DNA from: Chitinophagaceae bacterium
GTDB taxonomy: Bacteria; Bacteroidota; Bacteroidia; Chitinophagales; Chitinophagaceae
DNA length: 14,771 bases
NCBI GenBank assembly: GCA_003455235.1
Contig: DMRT01000059.1
Location: forward strand, 1-14,771
Direction of reading: 5' to 3'
This document shows positions 1 to 7,413 of the stretch, in pieces (position 1 is the first letter of the stretch; each line of letters opens with the position of its first letter). A program made the position numbers and the translations under genes. The notes beneath the pieces are model-generated. The model had not been told where the DNA came from, did no database searches, and saw only the letters and a program-made list of their open reading frames with translations.

Positions 1-392
1 CTACCATTACCTGGACGATGAAGGATGTGAATGGAAATACCGCCACCTGTGCCACCACCGTAACCGTTGTGGCTACCACAAACCCGCTTTGCACACCGCA
101 ACCGATCACCGGCCCGGCAGTTAATACAAAACCTGTAGAGTCAGAAGTTCCCGGGCTTTCGATTACGGCATGGCCCAATCCATCCAGCAGTTACTTTAAC
201 CTGAAAGTAAACAGCCAGGCAAAAGAAACCCTGGAGATCCGGATGATGGATATGGCGGGCAAACTGGTTCAGGTGCAACGGGGAGCACCCGGAAATACCT
301 ACCAGTTTGGCAATAATGTGGTTTCGGGTGTTTACATCATAGAAGTAAACCAGGCAGGAAAGATATTACGGACAAAAGTGGTCAAGCAGTAA
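1..392 (+). CDS. C-terminal end of a secreted protein with a type IX secretion sorting tail (5' partial)
   Basis: The reading frame is open from base 3, before the first ATG at 18, so the gene begins upstream of the window and this is only its last ~130 residues. The first ~30 residues (TWTMKDVNGNTATC..TVTVV) resemble the end of a HYR- or PKD-like beta-sandwich repeat. After a short linker comes a typical T9SS type A sorting domain: a WPNPSS motif, a strand ending MDMAGKLV, a GVYIIEV strand and the basic end KVVKQ. In this family the tail directs the protein through the type IX system across the outer membrane, and it is usually cleaved off or replaced by a surface anchor. The function of the main body cannot be judged. 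A strong terminator follows 20 bases after the stop. Confidence 0.88.
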   Translation, partial: TITWTMKDVNGNTATCATTVTVVATTNPLCTPQPITGPAVNTKPVESEVPGLSITAWPNPSSSYFNLKVNSQAKETLEIRMMDMAGKLVQVQRGAPGNTYQFGNNVVSGVYIIEVNQAGKILRTKVVKQ

Positions 393-412
393 ATACCATC
401 AACCTGGTTGTT

Positions 413-443
413 AAGGCCATCCGCAATGCGGATGGCCTTTTTT
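413..443 (+). terminator. Rho-independent terminator after the T9SS-tail gene
   Basis: A perfect 12-bp inverted repeat (aaggccatccgc, loop aat, gcggatggcctt) is followed by a run of six T. It begins 20 bases after the stop codon at 390-392, so it should end transcription of the secreted-protein gene before the small lipoprotein gene. Confidence 0.9.
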
Positions 444-502
444 ACCGGAAGGAATTGTATATATTAGATGAGTAAATCATCATTCACCAGCATTTACCCG
501 CC

Positions 503-904
503 ATGATGAAAACATTTTTAATAGCCGGAGGTATTTGTTCTTTACTGGGCATCAGCAGCTGCAGTAAACGGGATAAGCTGAATCCCCCGCTGCCGAGCCC
601 GACAGTTACAGCGCCGAATATCAGTTCCACTGCGGATGCAACTTCCATAACATCCACGTCGGCCGTTAGTGGCGGAACCATTGCCAATGACGGCGGGGGT
701 ACCATTACTGCAAGAGGTGTATGCTGGAGCACTTCTGTGAATCCCACCATTACACATTTCAAAACCAGCGATGGAACAGGTCCGGGTACCTTTACCAGCA
801 CACTTACCGGTTTGAGCCCGGCCACCGGGTATTACATCCGGGCCTATGCCACAAACAGCGTAGCCACTTCCTATGGTCCGCAGGTTGTATTTCGAACTCC
901 TTAG
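503..904 (+). CDS. Small lipoprotein with one FN3-like module
   Basis: This 133-residue protein has a lipoprotein signal peptide: a positive start (MMKT), a hydrophobic stretch and the lipobox ISSC with Cys20 as the likely lipidated residue. A Pro/Ser/Thr-rich spacer follows, then one beta-sandwich-like module (about residues 45-133). Its motifs RGVCWST, NPTI, TSDGTGPGTFTSTLTGL and YYIRAYATNS are typical of a fibronectin-III-like repeat common in Bacteroidota surface proteins. In relatives, as I recall them, this module often occurs in tandem; here there is one copy and no catalytic domain. The role is probably structural or binding at the envelope. Two in-frame ATGs (503 and 506) are possible starts and the choice barely matters. 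It lies between two terminators and appears to be transcribed alone. Confidence 0.8.
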   Translation: MMKTFLIAGGICSLLGISSCSKRDKLNPPLPSPTVTAPNISSTADATSITSTSAVSGGTIANDGGGTITARGVCWSTSVNPTITHFKTSDGTGPGTFTSTLTGLSPATGYYIRAYATNSVATSYGPQVVFRTP

Positions 905-920
905 TAACGTAACAACATTA

Positions 921-952
921 AAATGGCCTGTTGATGGAACAGGCCATTTTTT
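921..952. terminator. Bidirectional terminator between convergent genes
   Basis: A perfect 12-bp inverted repeat (aaatggcctgtt, loop gatgg, aacaggccattt) has T residues on its right and A residues on its left (ttaaaatgg). The same hairpin can therefore terminate the lipoprotein gene on the plus strand and the OmpA-family gene on the minus strand, whose stop is at 973-975. Confidence 0.88.
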
Positions 953-972
953 ATACCCGGAATAACCCGGAA

Positions 973-2298
973 TTATTTTTGGTACAGCAGTATTTCCACC
1001 CGCCGGTTCTTCCATTGTACGGATGGATCGTTGAGATCGGCCACGGGTTTCCGGTTGGAGAAGGCAGCTACGGTGAGGCGGGTTCTTTCGATGAAGAAGC
1101 TGGCCACATAATCGGCGCAGATGGCGGCCCGGCTGAATGCCCGGATGCTGTTTGCTTCCACGCTTCCGTGTGCATCGGTGTGCCCGTTGAACTGGGCAAC
1201 CAGCCTGGGATTAGCCTTCATCAGCCGTACTACCTCATCCAGGGTTTTAAACCCGGTTGTTTTAAGTTCCGATTTCGCCTGTTCAAAGTAAATAGTGAAC
1301 CGGATGGTATCGGGTGAATTCGGAACCTCGGGTTCTTTAAACTCGGGGCAACCATTGTTGCTGACCGGTCCTTCCACCTGCGGGCATTTATCAGCGTCGT
1401 CGTTAACTCCATCGCCGTCACTATCGGGTACAGGGCATCCTTCATACGTGGCCGTTCCTTTATGTCCGGGGCATTTGTCTTTATAATCAGGAATACTGTC
1501 ACCATCCGTATCAAGCGTTGAATCAATCTTCACGGGCTGAACCACTTTTGGTTCCTTGGTTTCTTTGGGAACAAATACTTTTCTTTCCCGCAGTACCGGG
1601 TCGCCCTTATGACTGGTAAAGAGAGTGAAGCCGGCGCTTACACCAAATGAGCGTATGCTGTGCTGTAATTTTTTGCCGGCATCTATATAATAATAATCCA
1701 GTGGCATGTTGTAATGCACGGCCACGGAAAAGCGCCTGTATTCAAAACCCGCCATCACACTCAGGGAAGGGTAGATGCGTTTGTAATTCCCGGCTGCACT
1801 TCCGGTTTGCAGGTTGCTCTTGGTGGTGGTGCTGGAAGGAATGGTATTGCCGAAATAATTCATGGAAATTTTTTCCTTGCCGGAAACAAATACGTTTACC
1901 ACCGGTCCCACGCCAACAAAAAAACCACTGCGTTCATCGAGAGAGAATTTTTTGAGAAGGATCAGGTTAAGATCGGTGTAGTTGAGCGTTTGTAAAAAAG
2001 CGGAATCCTTAAGGGTATTATTGGCCCCGGTGGTGTTCTGTAATTTATAATCGTATCCCCGCTGGTTGTAGATGAGTGAGGTGGCCAGGAAAAAACCGTG
2101 TTCACCGAGAGCAAACCGGGCATTCAGCCCGCCCCAGAATGAATTTCGGGACGAGTACCTGCTGAACGGCTCAATGGAACCCTGGATCTTGGTCAGCGAT
2201 GATTTACCATATCCCGCTGTAATACCAAAACTGGTTTGGGCTTTTATGGCCGGGATCGCTGAAAATACCAATGACAGCAAAAGGATACCCTTTACCAT
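973..2298 (-). CDS. OmpA-family outer-membrane protein with TSP3-like repeats
   Basis: From the ATG at 2298 the protein has 441 residues. A signal peptide (MVKGILLLSLVFSAIPAIKAQ) precedes a beta-strand-rich region (about 22-200) that looks like an outer-membrane barrel. A basic/proline-rich link and two Asp-rich calcium-binding TSP3-like repeats follow (about 261-310: DTDGDSIPDYKDKCP and DSDGDGVNDDADKCP). The C-terminal OmpA domain (about 333-441) keeps the GHTDAHG motif and a final NRRVEILL; in this family the Asp and Arg bind diaminopimelate of peptidoglycan. The role is probably anchoring outer membrane to cell wall. The frame stays open upstream to 2421, with another ATG at 2325, but the added residues are proline-rich and unlike a signal peptide. 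The 2298 start is preceded by an A/T-rich leader (ttattataaaacg), as is usual in this phylum; 2325 is the main alternative. Confidence 0.88.
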   Translation of the reverse strand: MVKGILLLSLVFSAIPAIKAQTSFGITAGYGKSSLTKIQGSIEPFSRYSSRNSFWGGLNARFALGEHGFFLATSLIYNQRGYDYKLQNTTGANNTLKDSAFLQTLNYTDLNLILLKKFSLDERSGFFVGVGPVVNVFVSGKEKISMNYFGNTIPSSTTTKSNLQTGSAAGNYKRIYPSLSVMAGFEYRRFSVAVHYNMPLDYYYIDAGKKLQHSIRSFGVSAGFTLFTSHKGDPVLRERKVFVPKETKEPKVVQPVKIDSTLDTDGDSIPDYKDKCPGHKGTATYEGCPVPDSDGDGVNDDADKCPQVEGPVSNNGCPEFKEPEVPNSPDTIRFTIYFEQAKSELKTTGFKTLDEVVRLMKANPRLVAQFNGHTDAHGSVEANSIRAFSRAAICADYVASFFIERTRLTVAAFSNRKPVADLNDPSVQWKNRRVEILLYQK

Positions 2299-2542
2299 CG
2301 TTTTATAATAAGATAGCTTGGACATATAGAACGAATGAGTTAGTGGCGGGCCGAAACCCGGCCAAATATCCAAAAAGATGCGTAATAATCCACCCGGGGG
2401 TTCGTGTTTTCCCTGCTCCATTCACATGATAATTACTGTTGTGGAAAACTAATCCCGTTTTAAGCCGTTTTGCATAATAAAGGGCCGTGTTTTTCAGTTT
2501 AAGGCATTGTATTTGACAAACAGATCATCAATTAGCCGGACT

Positions 2543-3598
2543 ATGAAGAAACCATTCCCCGTTTACCTGCTTTTTACTCTTATAATAATTGGTACAGTTA
2601 ATTGTAACGAATCCGGAAAGGCCGGATCGATCAGCATTGTTTCGGCGGTGAATGTTATGGATACGGCGCATGCTGAGACCGGTGCAGATGAGCCTGCCAC
2701 TATTACGCCGCTAGCTGTTGCCATTGATACAGCGGAGTACAACCAGAAAATGCTCGCATTGGGTAATAATGATCCTGCCGGTAAATGGCCGGTGAAAACA
2801 GTTTATCCATTACCGGGTGCTGTTTTTCCCGATCACCGGGTAGTGGCATTTTACGGTAACCTGTATTCAAAGCGGATGGGTATATTGGGCGAAATACCCA
2901 GGGATTCGATGCTTGGAAAATTAAAAGAGGAAGTGGCAGCCTGGCAACTGGCCGACCCGTCCACAAAGGCAATACCGGCGCTTCATTATATAGCCACCAC
3001 GGCACAGGGAGCCGCCGGCCGGGATGGTAAATACCGGTTGCGTATGCCGCATCACCAGATTGATACCATTCTGAAATGGGCGAAAGAGATCAATGCACTT
3101 ACATTTGTTGACGTGCAGGTAGGGCATAGTACGGTAAAGGAAGAAGTGCCGCTTTTTGAAAAATACCTGGCACAGCCCAATGTACACCTCGGCATCGACC
3201 CGGAGTTTTCCATGAAGAACGGCGAACGGCCCGGGTCAAAGATCGGTACCTTTTCAGCGGATGACATTAACGATGCGGTTGATTTCCTGGCAGCCTTGGT
3301 GCGAAAACACAAACTCAGTCCCAAGGTATTGGTGGTACACCGGTTTACAAGAGGGATGATAACGGATTATGAGAAGATCCGCATTGTGCCGGAAGTGCAG
3401 GTGGTGATTGATATGGATGGGTTTGGTGATAAGGAACTGAAAAAAGCCACGTATAAGCAGTACATCTATAAGGAACCGGTTCAGTTTACCGGTTTTAAGC
3501 TGTTTTATAAAAACGACAATGCCGGTTCCGCCACAATATTTACACCCGGCGAATTAATGCAGATGGTGCCCAGGCCGGTGTATATACAATACCAGTAA
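2543..3598 (+). CDS. Uncharacterised probable lipoprotein, possibly with a TIM-barrel-like fold
   Basis: From the ATG at 2543 this is a 351-residue protein. It starts MKKPFPVYLLFTLIIIGTVNC, a signal peptide with a probable but non-ideal lipobox (Asn before Cys21). A low-complexity linker follows to about residue 65. The main domain has alternating hydrophobic strands and helices with recognisable blocks: FYGNLYSKRMGILGE (about 102-116), FVDVQVGHS (about 188-196), LGIDPEF (216-222), VLVVHRF (around His266) and VVIDMDG (287-293). Strand ends carrying D219, E221, H266, D290 and D292 suggest an enzyme-like barrel, but this is inference. From memory, similar blocks occur in unassigned actinobacterial and Bacteroidota proteins; I know of no proven function. 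The frame extends upstream to a TTG at 2507, but the added residues spoil the signal peptide. The gene is divergent from the OmpA-family gene and convergent with the HxlR gene. Confidence 0.75.
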   Translation: MKKPFPVYLLFTLIIIGTVNCNESGKAGSISIVSAVNVMDTAHAETGADEPATITPLAVAIDTAEYNQKMLALGNNDPAGKWPVKTVYPLPGAVFPDHRVVAFYGNLYSKRMGILGEIPRDSMLGKLKEEVAAWQLADPSTKAIPALHYIATTAQGAAGRDGKYRLRMPHHQIDTILKWAKEINALTFVDVQVGHSTVKEEVPLFEKYLAQPNVHLGIDPEFSMKNGERPGSKIGTFSADDINDAVDFLAALVRKHKLSPKVLVVHRFTRGMITDYEKIRIVPEVQVVIDMDGFGDKELKKATYKQYIYKEPVQFTGFKLFYKNDNAGSATIFTPGELMQMVPRPVYIQYQ

Positions 3599-3669
3599 AT
3601 AATTAACAATAAAAAATTTGCTCTCTGCTTGCAGCAGGCATTCTGCCGGGATACGTCTTCCTTTCATTC

Positions 3670-4047
3670 TTAATTGTTCTTTCCCTTCTTGAGTATCCGC
3701 TTCCGGTGCTGTGTACCCCAAGCCTGTAACTCCTCGATCAGTTTTTCGAGCGTTTCGCCATAAGGCGTCATTGAATATTCCACCGTTACCGGAACGGTAT
3801 CGTATACGGTTCGTTTTACCAGTTCATTCATCTCCAGTTCACGCAATTCTTTCGACAGCATTTTGTCGGTGATGCCATGCACCTGCCTGGCCAGCTCACG
3901 GAACCGGCGGTTGCCGAAGGAGAGGGCAAGAAGAATGGGCAGTTTCCACTTGCCGCTTAAAATGTCCAATGCGTCCCGTACGGGTACCAGGGCCTTGGTA
4001 CAGGTTTCCTGTGTTCGACCCGGTTCTTTTGCTTTACTGAATGGCAT
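3670..4047 (-). CDS. HxlR-family winged-helix transcriptional regulator
   Basis: This 125-residue protein matches the HxlR family over almost its full length. It has an N-terminal Cys16 (the only cysteine), then VRDALDILSGKWKLPILLAL, the recognition region RRFRELARQVHGITDKMLSKEL, RELEMNELVKRTVY in the wing, and VEYSMTPYGETL. The family consists of dimeric DNA-binding proteins that sense electrophiles, oxidants or metabolites; in YodB- and HypR-like members a conserved N-terminal Cys is the sensor. The gene is divergent from the YceI-family gene with 109 bases between start codons, and that spacer holds two palindromes expected to be its operators. Autorepression together with control of the neighbour is the likely arrangement. 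The inducer cannot be told from the sequence. Confidence 0.93.
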   Translation of the reverse strand: MPFSKAKEPGRTQETCTKALVPVRDALDILSGKWKLPILLALSFGNRRFRELARQVHGITDKMLSKELRELEMNELVKRTVYDTVPVTVEYSMTPYGETLEKLIEELQAWGTQHRKRILKKGKNN

Positions 4048-4073
4048 ATGTTGTATTTAGTCGCTTTCCCGAA

Positions 4074-4087
4074 GTATAGTACTATAC
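4074..4087. promoter_or_regulatory. Candidate HxlR operator, copy 1
   Basis: A perfect 14-bp palindrome, gtatagtactatac, lies 27-40 bases upstream of the HxlR-family start codon. That position would overlap the core promoter or leader of the regulator gene. Perfect symmetry and a second copy 18 bp away support a dimer-binding operator; the assignment to this regulator is inferred from position. Confidence 0.72.
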
Positions 4088-4091
4088 AACG

Positions 4092-4105
4092 GTATAGTAC
4101 TATAA
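4092..4105. promoter_or_regulatory. Candidate HxlR operator, copy 2
   Basis: This second copy, gtatagtactataa, matches copy 1 at 13 of 14 positions, and its central 12 bases (tatagtactata) are a perfect palindrome. It is offset from copy 1 by 18 bp, a little under two helical turns. It occupies the place where the -33 region of the YceI-gene promoter should be, so a bound regulator could block RNA polymerase. Confidence 0.7.
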
Positions 4106-4124
4106 AATAGATAGCAAATGTACA

Positions 4125-4132
4125 TAATTTTG
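4125..4132 (+). promoter_or_regulatory. Promoter -7 element of the YceI-family gene
   Basis: TAATTTTG is a full match to the Bacteroidota -7 consensus TAnnTTTG and lies 24 bases upstream of the ATG at 4157. I see no TTTG at the expected -33 distance; operator copy 2 covers that stretch. Transcription would start near 4139, giving a short A-rich leader. Confidence 0.6.
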
Positions 4133-4156
4133 TGCCGTAACAAAAAAAATAAAATC

Positions 4157-4714
4157 ATGGCAAATCAAACCTGGGTATTAGACCCCACACATTCTGAATT
4201 ACAATTCAAGATCAAACACCTGATGATATCCACCGTAAGCGGGCAGTTCAGCCGCTTTAAGGCAACGGTTACCACGGCAGGCGACGATTTTTCCACCGCC
4301 GCCGTTCGTTTTGAGGCGGACGTGGATTCCATTTCCACCAATAACGAACAACGGGATGCCCACCTGAAGAACGGCGATTTCTTTGATACCGGGAAATACC
4401 CGGTCATAACTTTTGAAAGCAGCAGGATGGTGAGAGCTGGCGACGATTCATTTAAACTGCACGGCACCCTTACGATGCGTGGCATCAGCAAGGAAGTGGT
4501 ATTAAATGCAGATTTCGGCGGTATCACCACTGATCCCTGGGGAAATACCCGTACGGGCTTTTCGGTGAGTGGAAAGATTAACCGCTTCGATTTCGGGATG
4601 AGCTTTGGCGCTGTTACCGAAACCGGCGGTTTATTGCTGGGCGATGAAGTGAAAATCCTGGCAGAAGTACAGTTTGTAAAAGAAACGGTAGCACAGGAAG
4701 CTGCCCTGGTATAA
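4157..4714 (+). CDS. YceI-family protein (lipid-binding lipocalin-like fold)
   Basis: From the ATG at 4157 the protein has 185 residues, the usual YceI length without a signal peptide. Family blocks are clear: WVLDPTHSELQFKIKHLMISTVSGQFSRF at the start, DVDSISTNNEQRDAHLKNGDFFDTGKYPVITFES in the middle, LTMRGISKEV, and RTGFSVSGKINRFDFGMSFG near the end. Members form a lipocalin-like barrel that in known cases binds polyisoprenoid lipids such as ubiquinone-8 chains; Escherichia coli YceI is periplasmic. This one has no signal peptide and should be cytoplasmic. The upstream ATG at 4118 would overlap the -7 element, so 4157, preceded by an A-rich stretch, is preferred. It is divergent from an HxlR-family regulator and is probably controlled by it. 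Its physiological ligand is unknown. Confidence 0.92.
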   Translation: MANQTWVLDPTHSELQFKIKHLMISTVSGQFSRFKATVTTAGDDFSTAAVRFEADVDSISTNNEQRDAHLKNGDFFDTGKYPVITFESSRMVRAGDDSFKLHGTLTMRGISKEVVLNADFGGITTDPWGNTRTGFSVSGKINRFDFGMSFGAVTETGGLLLGDEVKILAEVQFVKETVAQEAALV

Positions 4715-4718
4715 GAGT

Positions 4719-4753
4719 AACCAACGGCCCGTCGTTCGACGGGCCGTTGGTTT
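4719..4753 (+). terminator. Terminator after the YceI-family gene
   Basis: A very strong inverted repeat starts four bases after the stop codon. The 16 bases aaccaacggcccgtcg pair with cgacgggccgttggtt across tt; sterically this means about 14 bp of stem and a six-base loop. The T tail is short (ggtttata), so termination efficiency is less certain than for the two terminators near the left edge. Confidence 0.78.
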
Positions 4754-4878
4754 ATAAAAAATCCCTCTTGTTTTTTTGCGGGAATGAACTTTATGGTTTT
4801 CTTAAACAACTAAAATCCGCCTGCAGGTAAATCTCGTTATTTTTATAACCTGGTTACTGGTCCCCTTAATCTAATCAA

Positions 4879-7413
4879 ATGCTGAAAAAGCTTTCCTGTT
4901 TGCTGACGGTATTGTTCTTCTCTCTTATTTCCTATGCTCAATCCTCCGCCTTTTCAGGAATCATCTATGACGCCGGTTCCAAATCGCCGCTGGCCTTTGT
5001 GAGTGTTACCGTTAAGGGAACCAATACCGGAACGGTGACTGATATCGACGGACAATTTACTTTCGGGCAGCTGCCTGCTAATGCCACCCTGCTGATCAGT
5101 TATATTGGCTATGCCAGCAAAGAATACCGGGTTGAAAAAACAAAAGGACCTGTTTCTTTTTTCATTGAACGATCGAAGGAGCAGCTCGAAACGGTTGTCA
5201 TTTCATCCGGGGAAAACCCCGCCCACCAGATCATTCGCCTGGTTCAGCAAAACCGGAAACGGAACGATCCCGAACAACAGACTTCTTTCAGATACAATGC
5301 TTACACCATTGCCGCCCTGGCCGCCGGCAACCGCTTCTGGAATATGAACAGGAACGATTCGGCCAAAACCAAAAACCGGCAAAGCGGGCAGCAACAGCCA
5401 ACCGATCAACTGAACAGGCTGGCGGAAAAAGCAAAAGATACTGCCGGCAACAGCAGGGGAGCCCTGCTTGCCAAACGTTTTAAGGAGAATTACCTGCTGC
5501 TGACGGAATCCTATACCGAACGGATTTTTAAATTTCCCAACTACAGCAAAGAAACGGTACTTGCTACCAAGTTCTCGGGATTAAAGAACCCGGCATTCGG
5601 GGTAACCACGTCTAATTTCCAACCCTTTGGTTTTTACAAGGATTACCTCGTGATGAATAATATTAATTATGTAAGCCCCATCACCGATGGAAGCATCAGT
5701 ATGTATAAATACCGGCTTAAGGAAACGATACTGCACGAAAAGGATACCACTTACATCATCGGCTTTGAACCACAGAAAGGGAAAAACTTTACCGGGCTGA
5801 AAGGATTGATGTACATCAATTCCGATGGCTATGCCATTGAGAACATCATTGCTTCGCCGGCCAGTGAAAAAGGGATGATCTTCACCTTCCGCCTGCAGCA
5901 GAAATACGAACGGGTAAATGGCAACTGGTTCCCTGCGCAACTCAACACCACGCTTTCGCAAAAAGACCTGCGCACCGATTCGGTAATGCTGTACTGGGAT
6001 TCCCGTTCATACATCACCAATGTGCAGGTGGGCGCAGAGATTGCCAAAAAAGGTTTCTCTGATGTGCAGCTGGAATATCATCCCCAGGCAGGCAAACAAC
6101 CCGATTCGGCATGGACAAGAATGCGGACCGATACCCTTAATGAAAAAAGCAAACTCACATACGAAACCTATGAACTGCTTCCGCCGCGGTATAAAAACAC
6201 GATCGAAAAAGTAAACAAAGCCTTCCAGGTACTCGCCATCGAAGGAATTCCCTGGGGTAAAGTGGATATTCCCTTCAAATACATCATCTCAGGTATCAAT
6301 AAGTATGAAAGCTTCCGTATCGGCGCGGGGCTGCAAACCAACAGCCTCCTCAGCAAATGGTTTTCGGTGGGCGGGTATGCCGGTTATGGAATCCGTGACC
6401 AGGCCTGGAAATACGGGGGAAACCTGCAGCTGAATATTCATCAGCGTACAGCCACCTCGCTGCGTTTCGATTATAGTCGTGACATTGCCGAACCCGGCAA
6501 CGTGGATTATTTTTTGCGCAACGGTTCTGTTTTCTCCAACCAGTCGCTGCGCAACTTCCAGCGTTCGCGAATGGACAGCGTGGAGCTGGTGCGCATCAAT
6601 TTCAGTACAAAACTATCGCCGGCCGTTCAGTCAGACCTTTGGCTGCTTAAAGAGAACCGAAGCCCTGCCATGTATGCGTATGAATACGACGATATCTCAG
6701 CCGGCAAACAGTTCCGCTTTTTTCACAACACCGAAGCAGGTGTGGGGATACGCTTTGCAAAAGGAGAAAGTTTTATCCGCATGGGCCGTTCAAAAGTCCG
6801 GACAAAGCCAGCCAGCACGCAATTACTCATCCAGCTTTCCAAAGGATTACCCGGTTTCTGGAAGGGGGATCTTGATTATACCCGTGTGGTAATCCGGTTC
6901 AATCACAAATTCCTGTTTAAAAAACTGGGCGAAACATCGGTGCAGCTGGAGGCAGGCGGCGCCTGGGGCGAACTGCCTTATTCGTACCTGTTCAACACCC
7001 GGGCAACCAATACCGGCAGGAAACTGACCTTGTATGTGCCCAACAGTTTTCAGACGGCTGGCTTGTACGAGTTTGCAGCCGACCGGTCGGCATCGCTTTT
7101 CCTGGAGCATAATTTCGGTAACCTGCTTTTTAAACCAGACAATCTTTCGTTCCGTCCTGAGATCATCCTTGTCCAGAGCATCAGTTATGGCAGCCTCCGC
7201 AATGCAACTGCACACAAATTCATTTCATTCACCGTTCCGGAAAAAGGATTGTTCGAATCGGGACTGGTGATCCGCAACCTCTACCGCCGCAGTATTTTGT
7301 CGGTGGCTTATATCGGTATCGGCGGTGGTGTATTCTACCGGTACGGATCGTATGCCCTGCCCAAAACTGCTGATAACTGGGCATTCAAATGGGGTTTCAG
7401 CATTTCGTTTTAA
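4879..7413 (+). CDS. CarboxypepD_reg-like domain plus DUF5686 outer-membrane protein
   Basis: This 844-residue protein begins with a signal peptide (MLKKLSCLLTVLFFSLISYAQ). A CarboxypepD_reg-like beta-sandwich follows at about residues 25-105, with the landmarks FSGIIYDAGSKSPLAFVSV, GTVTDIDGQFTF and LLISYIGYASKEY. The rest, from about residue 110 on, matches the DUF5686 family as I know it: a start like VVISSGENPAHQIIRLVQQN, a long central region with YMINSDG-like strands, and a C-terminal half of amphipathic strands ending in Phe, as in outer-membrane barrels. The family is common in Bacteroidota and has no settled function. Unlike SusC-type receptors it lacks an evident TonB plug. The next gene, a sensor kinase, starts inside or just after its end, suggesting co-transcription. 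A 125-base spacer upstream has no clear promoter beyond a weak TA-TT-TTTA near 4838. Confidence 0.85.
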   Translation: MLKKLSCLLTVLFFSLISYAQSSAFSGIIYDAGSKSPLAFVSVTVKGTNTGTVTDIDGQFTFGQLPANATLLISYIGYASKEYRVEKTKGPVSFFIERSKEQLETVVISSGENPAHQIIRLVQQNRKRNDPEQQTSFRYNAYTIAALAAGNRFWNMNRNDSAKTKNRQSGQQQPTDQLNRLAEKAKDTAGNSRGALLAKRFKENYLLLTESYTERIFKFPNYSKETVLATKFSGLKNPAFGVTTSNFQPFGFYKDYLVMNNINYVSPITDGSISMYKYRLKETILHEKDTTYIIGFEPQKGKNFTGLKGLMYINSDGYAIENIIASPASEKGMIFTFRLQQKYERVNGNWFPAQLNTTLSQKDLRTDSVMLYWDSRSYITNVQVGAEIAKKGFSDVQLEYHPQAGKQPDSAWTRMRTDTLNEKSKLTYETYELLPPRYKNTIEKVNKAFQVLAIEGIPWGKVDIPFKYIISGINKYESFRIGAGLQTNSLLSKWFSVGGYAGYGIRDQAWKYGGNLQLNIHQRTATSLRFDYSRDIAEPGNVDYFLRNGSVFSNQSLRNFQRSRMDSVELVRINFSTKLSPAVQSDLWLLKENRSPAMYAYEYDDISAGKQFRFFHNTEAGVGIRFAKGESFIRMGRSKVRTKPASTQLLIQLSKGLPGFWKGDLDYTRVVIRFNHKFLFKKLGETSVQLEAGGAWGELPYSYLFNTRATNTGRKLTLYVPNSFQTAGLYEFAADRSASLFLEHNFGNLLFKPDNLSFRPEIILVQSISYGSLRNATAHKFISFTVPEKGLFESGLVIRNLYRRSILSVAYIGIGGGVFYRYGSYALPKTADNWAFKWGFSISF

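Noticed and set aside
542..1015. Long reverse-strand open frame opposite the small lipoprotein gene
   Set aside because: It spans the bidirectional terminator, shows no family pattern or signal peptide, and mirrors a well-supported lipoprotein; it is a shadow frame.
2344..2362. GC-rich ggcgggccgaaacccggcc element upstream of the OmpA-family gene
   Set aside because: The best pairing is about four base pairs; it does not form a convincing hairpin or operator.
2299..2421. N-terminal extension of the OmpA-family protein up to 2421
   Set aside because: The added residues are proline-rich and would bury the signal peptide 41 residues in; the 2298 or 2325 start fits secretion better.
2507..2542. 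TTG start at 2507 for the unknown lipoprotein
   Set aside because: It adds 12 polar residues ahead of a clean lipoprotein signal peptide that begins at the ATG at 2543.
3599..3669. Possible terminator between the convergent lipoprotein and HxlR genes
   Set aside because: Only short imperfect pairings (gcag/ctgc) are visible and no T-run follows; not strong enough to call.
4165..4809. 214-codon reverse-strand open frame opposite the YceI-family gene
   Set aside because: The forward strand encodes a clear YceI protein over the same DNA, and the reverse product is low in recognisable structure and crosses a terminator.
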